A program made the position numbers and the translations under genes. The notes under the pieces are model-generated. The model saw nothing but the letters and a program-made list of their open reading frames with translations. It was not told the DNA's origin and searched no databases. Positions 36,791 through 45,912 of a stretch of 64,000 nt of DNA are shown here, one piece after another. Source of the stretch: an uncultured Prevotella sp. (lineage in GTDB: Bacteria > Bacteroidota > Bacteroidia > Bacteroidales > Bacteroidaceae); NCBI GenBank assembly GCA_946188165.1, contig CAMHTW010000015.1:1-64000 (forward strand). Direction: 5' to 3'. The first letter of the stretch is position 1. Each line of letters opens with the position of its first letter.

Positions 36791-37044
36791 CGTCACAACG
36801 TCACACGTCCCATCGTCCCATTAAGGTCGATTGGGATGTTGGACGCTGGTGGATGGAGTGCAGAGGTTATAGTAGAGTGTATTAGTATTATAAATATTAT
36901 TATATTTTAATATAGTAATATTTATACATAGTTAGTGTGTACATGTTGAACCTGCTTAATGGGACGATGTGACGATGTGACGCGTGACGTTTTCGTAGAA
37001 TAATGCGCACGTTAACAGATTTTCACACTACAGGGCGCATAAGA

Positions 37045-37076
37045 TTTGGAAACGCAATGAAAATTTTGTACCTTTG
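37045..37076 (+). promoter_or_regulatory. Promoter TTTG-N20-TACCTTTG for the HU-like gene
   Basis: atTTGgaaacgcaatgaaaattttgTACCTTTG. Confidence 0.7.
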
Positions 37077-37099
37077 CAGTATCAAATGAAGCGGTAGAA

Positions 37100-37187
37100 A
37101 CTGCGGCCATTAAGGGTAAAAATTGCGAAAATTAAATCTGGAAATTGCGCGCATTAATAGTAGCAATTGTTTTCCTTAACAGTGCCC
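37100..37187 (+). repeat. Four direct repeats at exact 22 bp spacing in the HU-like gene leader
   Basis: Starts 37100, 37122, 37144, 37166; unit ATTGCGnnnATTAA, last copy degenerate. Confidence 0.75.
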
Positions 37188-37265
37188 ATGCGAAGCCAAC
37201 TCAGGCGACAAAGAAAAAATTAAACATCAATCATTAAACATTAACCATTTAACATTAAAAAGACT

Positions 37266-37823
37266 ATGGCAATTCGTATTATTGCACAGCGCCGAGTGCT
37301 AAAAATCGGCAAGAATCCTGGAGTGAAGAAGTTCGTGATGCGTCCTGAACTCTACACGTCGCTCACCGAGAAGAAAGTGTTCAGCGAGGCCGCTACCCAC
37401 AGCGGCATCTCTGCAGGAGTCATCAAGGCGGCTTGGGACGCCGCAGGCGAAGTCATCCGCACGTGGGCCACTGAGGGCCACAGCGTACCGTTGCCCGGAC
37501 TGGGAACCATGCGCTTCAGCGTTCGTTCGAAGGCCGTGGCTGAGCTGGAGGACGTGAAGACCTCGCTCATCAGTACCCGTCGCATCGTGTTTACGCCCAG
37601 CGTCGACGTGAAGGACGAGCTGAAGAACACCTCGATTCAAATCACCTGTCTGGACGAGGACGGCAACGTGCTGAAGCGTGTAACCTCTGGCGACAGCGGG
37701 GACATTGAGGACAATGAGAACGGCCTCACCCCCAGCCCCTCTCCAACGGGCGAGGGGAGTGGAAACTCAGGAGGCGGTAATTCCGGAGGCGGAAACGGCG
37801 ACGAAGAGCCTAACGAGAACTGA
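37266..37823 (+). CDS. HU family (HU-related) DNA-binding protein
   Basis: HU-like core; low-complexity tail with LTPSPSPTGEG repeat. Confidence 0.85.
   Translation: MAIRIIAQRRVLKIGKNPGVKKFVMRPELYTSLTEKKVFSEAATHSGISAGVIKAAWDAAGEVIRTWATEGHSVPLPGLGTMRFSVRSKAVAELEDVKTSLISTRRIVFTPSVDVKDELKNTSIQITCLDEDGNVLKRVTSGDSGDIEDNENGLTPSPSPTGEGSGNSGGGNSGGGNGDEEPNEN
37723..37759. repeat. GEG palindrome copy 5 (in-frame in CDS)
   Basis: gcctcacccccagcccctctccaacgggcgaggggag. Confidence 0.9.
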
Positions 37824-37866
37824 ATGATGTCTGAGGGCTGATGTCTGAAGGCTGATGTCTAAATTA

Positions 37867-37956
37867 ACCGCAGATTTCGCAGATTATACAGATTATAGCT
37901 GCGCCACACTCTGCACCTATAGATAAAAAAGCTGTAAAATCTGCGTAATCTGCGGT
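37867..37956 (-). repeat. GCAGATT inverted-repeat element copy 2
   Basis: Reverse complement aligns with 14332-14423 including the internal gtggcgcagctataatctgt. Confidence 0.85.
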
Positions 37957-37983
37957 AAAACTAAAAAAGAAAGGGAAGGTATT

Positions 37984-38097
37984 ATGAAACGAGAAACATG
38001 GAAGACAGTGATTCAGATGGTGATATCCATCTTGACAGCGGCACTGACCGCTATGGGAACGACCTCATGTATTGGAGTTATGATGTCTGATGTCTGA
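37984..38097 (+). CDS. Smalltalk-family small protein (37 aa)
   Basis: MKRETWKTVIQMVISILTAALTAMGTTSCIGVMMSDV*; follows the HU-like gene. Confidence 0.7.
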   Translation: MKRETWKTVIQMVISILTAALTAMGTTSCIGVMMSDV

Positions 38098-38264
38098 TGT
38101 CTGAGGTAAGAGTAAATGAGGGGGGATGTGTCACATGGCTCATCCTCTTTCATTTTTTCGCTTGCGTAACAAAAAAGTTTTTATGGGATAGCTTTTTTCT
38201 GCTTTATTGCTTGCTTTTTAGAACGAAAATGATTATCTTTGCAGTCTAAAACTTTTAAAATAGT

Positions 38265-38978
38265 ATGAATATGAAACTGACAAAACAATCATGGATGTTT
38301 GCTGCCATCCTCATTTGCAGTTTGTTCTTTACCTCCTGTTTCCGCGAAGACAACCCAATAGACGAGAGTCAGCAAAATGAAATAGTATTTCAGGCAGAAC
38401 TGGATCAGGCCATGATGTGGGCGCAAGTCTATGGTCCACCAACACAGTCGCTTGCCGAGGAGGTGGCTGCACGCCACAACGGAAAGGCTACACCGCTTAA
38501 CTACAAGACCCGTGAGAGTACCGAGCGCAAATGCCGTACCGATAATTCCATGCCTCTGGAACTGAAGGACCTGGCACGCACCACCGTTCTTTGCGAGTAT
38601 GATTCGATAGCCATTGTCGTTGACGACGTGAGAACGACGGCCACTGAGCGTGGTATCTTCGGGCGTTACAAGCACCAGACCAGTGACCTCGGCTATTGGG
38701 GCGACCTCTTCAACCTGAAGTTCGATTACTTGTATACCGAGATACAAGTCAAGAGCTATCGTAATTACTATGCAGCCAACCCTGAGGACGTCTGCCGACC
38801 CGTACTGGGCGACTCGCTCTACAACGTCATCCATACAGAGACTGGTTTGGAGCCAGGACTCTTTCATTATTATTATGAGATTATCCGAGCAGACACGACA
38901 AGTGAAGCTACACGCGAATATTATAAAAAGTTGAGCATAGAATACAGCAGCCACTTCGATCCTGACTGGGTAAAATAG
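38265..38978 (+). CDS. Putative lipoprotein
   Basis: Signal peptide with lipobox-like FFTSC. Confidence 0.65.
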   Translation: MNMKLTKQSWMFAAILICSLFFTSCFREDNPIDESQQNEIVFQAELDQAMMWAQVYGPPTQSLAEEVAARHNGKATPLNYKTRESTERKCRTDNSMPLELKDLARTTVLCEYDSIAIVVDDVRTTATERGIFGRYKHQTSDLGYWGDLFNLKFDYLYTEIQVKSYRNYYAANPEDVCRPVLGDSLYNVIHTETGLEPGLFHYYYEIIRADTTSEATREYYKKLSIEYSSHFDPDWVK

Positions 38979-39001
38979 GAAAAGAACGTTAGGGATGGCT
39001 G

Positions 39002-41440
39002 ATGGAAGATGTAAGATGCATGATGAAACCTAGAAGACTGGCATTTTTGGTGTGTCTGTTGTCGACGCTGATGGGGCTGCAGACAGAGGCACGCGAGAGA
39101 CTGAACTTTGACAAAGACTGGTGTTTCCTGCTGGGCGACTCTGCCCAGATGGCGAAGGCCGAGTATAACGATTCTTGGTGGCGTCGTCTTGACTTGCCGC
39201 ACGACTGGGCCATAGAGGGCGACTTCTATGTGGGTAATCCCAGTGGCGCCTCTGGAGGTGCATTGCCTGGTGGGATAGGCTGGTATCGTAAGCACTTTAC
39301 CATTAACCGTGAATCAACGGCCAATAACCGCTATTTTATTGAGTTCGATGGGGTATATATGAATTCGACTGTCTATGTCAACGGCCAGAAAGTCGGGAAC
39401 CGACCATACGGCTACAGTTCGTTCGAATATGATATTACGCCATACGTGAAAGAAGACGAGAATGTGGTGGCGGTACGGGTAGACAATAGCGACCAACCAA
39501 ACTCCCGTTGGTATAGTGGCTGTGGCATCTATCGCCATGTGTGGCTCACGAAGACGCATCCTGTACACGTAAAGCATTGGGGCGTGTATGTACACGATGG
39601 TAAGGTGGAAGTGGACTACGAGAATCCTACCAAGCAAAAGGTTACGGTAAAGAATACGTGGCTTGATGCTGCTGGTAAGCCTGCCAGCATCAAGAAGCCA
39701 AGGAAGTGGTCTTGTGAGGACCCATATATCTATAAGGTACGCACGCATTTGATAGTCGGTGGTAAGGTGGTGGATGAAGTGGAGACCACCACTGGCTTCC
39801 GTGACTTTAAGTTCGATGCCAAGACGGGTTTCTGGCTGAATGGCAAGAACTTCAAACTTAACGGCGTCTGCGAACATCATGACTTAGGTTGTCTGGGTGC
39901 AGCACTGAACGAGGATGCGTTGCATCGTAAGTTGACCAAGCTAAAGGCCATGGGTGTAAACAGTATTCGTACGTCGCATAATCCGCCAGCCCCCGAACTT
40001 CTGAATATGTGTGACACAATGGGGCTTATCGTGATGGACGAGAGTTTCGACATGTGGCGGCGCAGAAAGACGCAGAACGACTATGCCCGATTCTTTGACG
40101 AGTGGCATGAACGCGACTTAAGCGACCTCGTCCTGCGAGACCGTAATCATCCGTCTGTCCTTATGTGGTCAATAGGCAACGAGGTGTTGGAACAGTGGTC
40201 GTCTGCCGAGGCTGACACGCTGACGCTTGAACAAGCCAACCTGATTCTGAATGCAGGGCATGACGCCTCGACATTGGCTAAGGAGGGCGAACGCTCCGTA
40301 CAAAGCTTGATGACCCAACACTTGGCAGAGATAGTGAAGCGCTACGATACCACGCGTCCCATCACGGCAGGTTGTCAAGAGCCTTCGCCCAATAATCATC
40401 TCTTTAAGAGCGGTGCGATTGATATCATCGGTTTCAACTACCATCATCAGTGGGCGAAGGATGTGCCTAAGAACTTCCCTGACAAGCCCTTTATTTTCTC
40501 AGAGAGTGTCAGTGCGTTGCAGACGCGTGGCTACTATATGATGCCTTCGGACAAGATTTATACCGCCCCTGAACAATGGTGGCTGCCTTATACCGACCCT
40601 TCGTACATGTGCTCGGCCTACGATAATATGCATGCCTCGTGGTCCAGTACCCATGAGGAAATGTGGGATGTGGTGAAGCATACCCCCTACGTTGGTGGAC
40701 AGTATATTTGGACGGGTTTCGACTATATCGGTGAACCGACGCCATACGGCTTCCCGGCACGCTCAAGCTATTTCGGCATCATCGACCTCGCAGGCTTCCC
40801 CAAGGATGTCTATTACATGTATCAGAGTGAGTGGACGCAGAAGCCTGTGCTCCACCTCTTCCCACATTGGAACTGGATTCCTGGCGACGAAATTGACATG
40901 TGGTGCTACTACAACAATGCCGACGAAGTAGAGTTGTTTGTTAACGGCAAGAGTCAGGGTGTCCGCCGTAAAAGTAATCATAATTCTCAATTCTCAACTC
41001 TCAATTCTCAATTATGTACTGAATACCATGTCGGTTGGCGTGTGACGTTTGAACCTGGTGAGGTAAAGGTTGTGGCGCGTAAGGATGGCAGTGTGGTCGG
41101 CGAACAAACCATCAGGACTGCTGGCGCACCAGAGCGCATCCGCCTGTCAGTAGATTATCAGGGTAAGACGACAACCTTCATCACTGCTGAGGTGGTGGAC
41201 AAAGACGGTAACCTTTGTCCATGGGCCGAGGATATGATTTATTTCGTTGGCGAAGGCAATGGCAGGATACTGGGTACGGACAATGGCTGCCAGACCTCGA
41301 TGGAGCGTTTTACGTCGCCCAAGCGCAAGGCCTTCTTCGGCAAGTGTATGGTCGTGGTCAGCGGCAACGTCACGATGACTGCTAAGTCGCCGACTCTGAA
41401 ATCTGACGTGATACCATGCCGGATTGAAAAAAAACTATAA
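39002..41440 (+). CDS. GH2 family glycosidase (beta-galactosidase-like)
   Basis: GH2 sandwich, NSIRTSHNPPAPELL, SIGNEVLEQW, FIFSESVSA. Confidence 0.9.
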   Translation: MEDVRCMMKPRRLAFLVCLLSTLMGLQTEARERLNFDKDWCFLLGDSAQMAKAEYNDSWWRRLDLPHDWAIEGDFYVGNPSGASGGALPGGIGWYRKHFTINRESTANNRYFIEFDGVYMNSTVYVNGQKVGNRPYGYSSFEYDITPYVKEDENVVAVRVDNSDQPNSRWYSGCGIYRHVWLTKTHPVHVKHWGVYVHDGKVEVDYENPTKQKVTVKNTWLDAAGKPASIKKPRKWSCEDPYIYKVRTHLIVGGKVVDEVETTTGFRDFKFDAKTGFWLNGKNFKLNGVCEHHDLGCLGAALNEDALHRKLTKLKAMGVNSIRTSHNPPAPELLNMCDTMGLIVMDESFDMWRRRKTQNDYARFFDEWHERDLSDLVLRDRNHPSVLMWSIGNEVLEQWSSAEADTLTLEQANLILNAGHDASTLAKEGERSVQSLMTQHLAEIVKRYDTTRPITAGCQEPSPNNHLFKSGAIDIIGFNYHHQWAKDVPKNFPDKPFIFSESVSALQTRGYYMMPSDKIYTAPEQWWLPYTDPSYMCSAYDNMHASWSSTHEEMWDVVKHTPYVGGQYIWTGFDYIGEPTPYGFPARSSYFGIIDLAGFPKDVYYMYQSEWTQKPVLHLFPHWNWIPGDEIDMWCYYNNADEVELFVNGKSQGVRRKSNHNSQFSTLNSQLCTEYHVGWRVTFEPGEVKVVARKDGSVVGEQTIRTAGAPERIRLSVDYQGKTTTFITAEVVDKDGNLCPWAEDMIYFVGEGNGRILGTDNGCQTSMERFTSPKRKAFFGKCMVVVSGNVTMTAKSPTLKSDVIPCRIEKKL

Positions 41441-41524
41441 TTTGAAGACCATTTTGTGTCACGTATAAGAATTATTTTGTATCTTTGCATCCACAAAACG
41501 ACAATTGTAGCTACTAGAACAAAC

Positions 41525-42898
41525 ATGATGAAAAGAATGCTGATGATGGCAGTGGTTGTAGCGCTTACCATGACGGTGGGCAGTACCACAGCGTTGGCTG
41601 CCAAGAAAAAGGCCAAGAAGGCTAAGGTGGAACAACAGGAAACGTGGCCAAACGGCGAACCGATGGACACATGGTTTACGGCAGAAGGAAAGGTGGACGT
41701 GGAGACGCTGGGCAAGCGCTACGTGTTGACCGATTTCGGTGTCCGTCAGGGCACTGAGGAGGTACAGACGAAGCAGATTCAGGCTGTCATCGATCGTGCT
41801 GCTCGGGAAGGTGGAGGCGTGGTGGTGGTGCCGAAGGGCACTTTCTTCAGCGGCTCGCTGTTCTTCAAGCCAGGTACTCACCTGCTTGTGGAAGAGGGTG
41901 GGGTACTGAAAGGTTCGGAGCGCATCCGTGACTTCGAAATCCGTGAGACCCGTATAGAAGGACAGACCTGTAAGTACTTCACGGCCCTGGTGAATGCAGA
42001 CGGCGTGGATGGATTCACCATCGCTGGCAAGGGTACCATCGACGGTAACGGCACCAACTACTGGGAGGAGTTCTGGATTCGACGCCAGTGGAACCGTCAG
42101 TGTACCAACAAGGATGCACAGCGTCCCCGGCTGACCTATATCTCTAATTCGAAGAATGTCACCATCCAGGACGTGCGACTCATCAACTCGCCTTTCTGGA
42201 CCAATCATATTTACCGCTGCGACCACGTACGCTATCTGGATTTGTACATTTATTCTTCAACGGTCGATATCAAAGGCCCGTCAACGGATGCCATCGACAT
42301 AGACGTGTGTCATGACGTGGTGGTGCGCGGCTGCTATATGAATGTGAACGACGATGCCGTGGTGCTCAAGGGAGGCAAGGGTACGTTTGCAGACCAGGCA
42401 CCCGAGAACGGCCCATGCTACAACATCCTGGTGGAAAACTGCCATTACGGCACTGTGCACGGTTGTATGACGCTGGGTTCGGAGTCGGTACACGACTGGA
42501 ATGTCATCATGCGCAACTGCAAGGCAGACAACACGAACAACGTGCTGTGGCTGAAGATGCGCCCAGATACACCGCAACACTATGAATACGTGCGGGTTGA
42601 GAATTTTACGGGCAAGTGCCGTAATTGTCTGCTCATCAAGGGCTGGACGCAGTTCTATGAGAAGCAGGAGCGTCCCGACATGCCTATGAGCCAGTGCCAC
42701 GACATCACGTTCAAGGGCATTCGGATGAACTGCGGCAACTTCTTCAATGTGGCCCAGTCTGACAAGTTTATCCTCAAGAACTTCACCTTCGAGGATTGCG
42801 ACGTGCAGGACGCTACACCCCAGTTTGACGGCAAACTGATAGAGTCCACGGTGGTAAAGAATGTGAAAATCAACGGCCAGATGATGGCCAATCAATAA
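41525..42898 (+). CDS. GH28 family polygalacturonase-like
   Basis: Right-handed beta-helix; GPSTDAIDIDVCHDVVVRGCYMNVNDDAVVLKGG. Confidence 0.88.
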   Translation: MMKRMLMMAVVVALTMTVGSTTALAAKKKAKKAKVEQQETWPNGEPMDTWFTAEGKVDVETLGKRYVLTDFGVRQGTEEVQTKQIQAVIDRAAREGGGVVVVPKGTFFSGSLFFKPGTHLLVEEGGVLKGSERIRDFEIRETRIEGQTCKYFTALVNADGVDGFTIAGKGTIDGNGTNYWEEFWIRRQWNRQCTNKDAQRPRLTYISNSKNVTIQDVRLINSPFWTNHIYRCDHVRYLDLYIYSSTVDIKGPSTDAIDIDVCHDVVVRGCYMNVNDDAVVLKGGKGTFADQAPENGPCYNILVENCHYGTVHGCMTLGSESVHDWNVIMRNCKADNTNNVLWLKMRPDTPQHYEYVRVENFTGKCRNCLLIKGWTQFYEKQERPDMPMSQCHDITFKGIRMNCGNFFNVAQSDKFILKNFTFEDCDVQDATPQFDGKLIESTVVKNVKINGQMMANQ

Positions 42899-42947
42899 GT
42901 TTTGACTAACTTTGTGGTCGGATACAAACAAACTACTTCATAATTAT

Positions 42948-44435
42948 ATGGAAAACAAGAAATACTTTTTTGCCGTTGACTTGGGTGCTACCAGTGGTCG
43001 TACCATCTTGGGCACACTGGCTGACGGCAAGTTGGAACAGGAGGAACTGACCCGTTTCCCCAACAACCTGATAGAGACGGGTGGACACTTCTATTGGGAC
43101 ATCTATGCGCTGTACTTTGAGATGATTCGCGGATTGAAGGAGGTGGCCCGTCGTGGTATCACACTGACCAGTATCGGTATCGACACGTGGGGTGTCGACT
43201 TCGTGTTCATAGGTAAGGATGGCGCTATTCTGCGCAATCCTATGGCCTATCGTGACCCGCATACCTTCGGACGCATGGAGGAGTATCTTGAGAAAGTTGT
43301 TTCGCAACGTGAAGTCTATGATATCACTGGCATCCAGTTCATGAACTTTAATTCGCTGTTTCAACTGTATGCCATGCAGCAGGATGGCAATGTAGCCATG
43401 AAGATGGCTGAGAAGGTACTGTTCGTACCCGATGCACTGTCGTGGATGCTGACGGGCGAAGCTGTATGCGAATATACGATTGCCTCGACATCGCAGATGC
43501 TCGACCCGAAAACTGGCGACCTTAGCGACAGACTCATCGAGAGTGTAGGCATGAAGCGCAGCCAGTTTGGACGAATGGTACAGCCTGGCACACAGATTGG
43601 TGTGCTGACGGACGAGGTGCAGAAGATGACAGGCCTGGGGCCTGTACCCGTGATTGCCGTGGCTGGTCATGATACGGGTGCAGCAGTTGCTGCTGTTCCT
43701 GCTAAGAACGAACAGTTTGCCTACCTCAGTAGTGGTACGTGGAGTCTGATGGGTATCGAGACCAAGGAGGCTATCATCAATGATCGCAGTTACGACTTGA
43801 ACTTCACCAACGAGGGCGGTATCGAGGGCACCACACGTTTCCTGAAAAATATCTGCGGCATGTGGCTCTATGAGCGTTGCCGTAAAGAGTGGCCCGAAGA
43901 AGTTCGAAAGCTTAGTCATCCCGAGTTGCAAGGCTCTGCCATGCAGGTTGAAGCATTCCGTTCGATTATCAATCCTGACGACAAGGCCTTTGCCAATCCG
44001 TCATCGATGATTGAGGCTATCCAGACATACTGCCGCGAGACGGGACAGGCAGTGCCTGAGACACCTGCCGAGATATGTCGTTGCATCTTCGATTCATTGG
44101 CATTGAGATATCGTCAGGTATTTGGTTGGCTGAAGGATTTTGCAGCTTTCAATCTTAATGTGCTCCATGTTATTGGTGGTGGCTCGCTCAATAAGTATCT
44201 CACCCAGTTTACTGCCGATGCTTGTAATGTCGAGGTGCTGGCTGGTCCGCAGGAATGTACCGCGATTGGTAACATCATGCTGCAGGCTAAGGCCAGTGGC
44301 GACGTAGCCGACATCTGGCAGATGCGCCAAATCATTGCCAATAGTGTTGACATGGTGGCATATCATCCTACCGGCGACAAAGCGGTATGGGATCAAGCTT
44401 ACGAGAAATATCTAAAAGTAACAAATCAAAAATAA
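42948..44435 (+). CDS. rhaB: Rhamnulokinase
   Basis: FAVDLGATSGRT, DTWGVDF, FGY-kinase fold, YLSSGTWSLMG. Confidence 0.9.
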   Translation: MENKKYFFAVDLGATSGRTILGTLADGKLEQEELTRFPNNLIETGGHFYWDIYALYFEMIRGLKEVARRGITLTSIGIDTWGVDFVFIGKDGAILRNPMAYRDPHTFGRMEEYLEKVVSQREVYDITGIQFMNFNSLFQLYAMQQDGNVAMKMAEKVLFVPDALSWMLTGEAVCEYTIASTSQMLDPKTGDLSDRLIESVGMKRSQFGRMVQPGTQIGVLTDEVQKMTGLGPVPVIAVAGHDTGAAVAAVPAKNEQFAYLSSGTWSLMGIETKEAIINDRSYDLNFTNEGGIEGTTRFLKNICGMWLYERCRKEWPEEVRKLSHPELQGSAMQVEAFRSIINPDDKAFANPSSMIEAIQTYCRETGQAVPETPAEICRCIFDSLALRYRQVFGWLKDFAAFNLNVLHVIGGGSLNKYLTQFTADACNVEVLAGPQECTAIGNIMLQAKASGDVADIWQMRQIIANSVDMVAYHPTGDKAVWDQAYEKYLKVTNQK

Positions 44436-44444
44436 CAAATCATT

Positions 44445-45875
44445 ATGGCAAAACCATTAGTAGAAACAAAAGCAAAGGTGGGTGTCTTCAGTATCGCGCT
44501 GCAGGCTTACCTGCCACAGTTCCCACAGTTAGTTCCTGAATTCGAGGCACAGTACGAGGCTTTCAAGAAGACGTTGCCCAGCACCATCGAGATTATTGAC
44601 GGCGGCATGGTGACCACTAAGGAACAGTCAATGGCTGCCGGCGACAAGTTCCGTGCTGCCGATGTTGACCTCGTCATCCTGCAGATGCTAACCTACTGCA
44701 CATCTTATAACATGTTGCCTGCCGTTCGCGACCTCGACGTTCCCGTCGTTATCGTGAACCTGCAGAAGAAGCTGGCTCCCGACTATGCCAAGACCGACAT
44801 TCCTACATGGCTGGGCGAGTTGTATGCCTGCGGAGCCATTGGCGAAATGGTGGCCGACTTGAATCGTGCCGGCAAGCGCTCTGCTGTCATCACTGGCGTC
44901 GTAGAGGGTGGTGACCCAGGCGTTCAGGCTGAAATTGAGGACTGGTGTCGTGCTGCACAGGTACGTCGCCGCTTCCGCGATACCAACATCGCACAGATTG
45001 GTCGCCCGTATCCAGGCATGATGGACCTTTATATCGACGAGACCAACCTCTACCACCGTATGTTCGTCTATACCAAGCAGTTCGACTGGGAGAAGATGTG
45101 GGCCATTGCCGACAACATCACCGACGAGGCTGCCATCAAGGCTAAGGCTCAGGATATCCTCGATACCTTCGACATCGAAGGTGGCGGTACCATCGAGAAG
45201 GTCTGGGATATGGCAAAGTATGTCGTAGCTTTCGAGCAGTGGGTCAAGGACGAGAAGTTAGGTATGATAGCATCCCACTATGACGGCTTTGCACAGGGTA
45301 TCGCAGGAAAGCTCGACTCCATGCTGATTCCTGCATTCTCCATGCTTATCAAGCAGCATACGGCATGTGCCGTCGAGGGTGATATGAAGGTGGCTATGGC
45401 CATGTCTATTCTCAAGACCATTTCCGGCACAGGTACTCTTGCTGAGATGTATTCTATCGACTTCCCGAAGGATATCTGTATCATCGGCCACTCCGGCTCT
45501 GGTGACTTCGACATCTCGCAGGCCAAGAAGCCGACTATGAAGATAGTGCCTGTATTCCATGGCAAGGCCGGCGGCGGTTACCTCACCCAGTTCTATCCTC
45601 CCACGGGTCCTGTTACCTATCTGGCTATTACGCAGGATAAGAACGGCGTCTTCAAGTTCGTTGCTGCCGAGGGTGTCAACGAGGAAGGTCCTATCTTCAC
45701 ATTCGGCGACACCAACATGCGCACCAAGTTCTCGCTGAGTTGCCGCGAGTTTGTCAACAAGTGGAGCGAGGCAGGTCCTACCCACCACATGGCAGCTGCC
45801 GTAGGTCATCATATCGACACCATCCTGAAGGTGGCAAAGATTTTCAATATTGAGTGTGACGTTGTTTGCAGATAA
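44445..45875 (+). CDS. L-fucose/L-arabinose isomerase family protein
   Basis: 476-aa FucI/AraA-like sequence, in the position of a rhamnose isomerase. Confidence 0.75.
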   Translation: MAKPLVETKAKVGVFSIALQAYLPQFPQLVPEFEAQYEAFKKTLPSTIEIIDGGMVTTKEQSMAAGDKFRAADVDLVILQMLTYCTSYNMLPAVRDLDVPVVIVNLQKKLAPDYAKTDIPTWLGELYACGAIGEMVADLNRAGKRSAVITGVVEGGDPGVQAEIEDWCRAAQVRRRFRDTNIAQIGRPYPGMMDLYIDETNLYHRMFVYTKQFDWEKMWAIADNITDEAAIKAKAQDILDTFDIEGGGTIEKVWDMAKYVVAFEQWVKDEKLGMIASHYDGFAQGIAGKLDSMLIPAFSMLIKQHTACAVEGDMKVAMAMSILKTISGTGTLAEMYSIDFPKDICIIGHSGSGDFDISQAKKPTMKIVPVFHGKAGGGYLTQFYPPTGPVTYLAITQDKNGVFKFVAAEGVNEEGPIFTFGDTNMRTKFSLSCREFVNKWSEAGPTHHMAAAVGHHIDTILKVAKIFNIECDVVCR

Positions 45876-45912
45876 TTCATAATGCATAATTCATAATGCA
45901 TAATTCATATTT

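Noticed and set aside
37100-37187. CRISPR array
   Set aside because: Unit is 22 bp with no separate conserved repeat plus unique spacer, and no cas genes nearby; same for the 33- and 23-bp arrays.
29630-38097. Complete prophage or ICE
   Set aside because: No integrase, structural, tra/mob or terminase genes seen; only island-type accessory genes.
42933-43931. 332-aa minus-strand ORF
   Set aside because: Antisense to rhamnulokinase.
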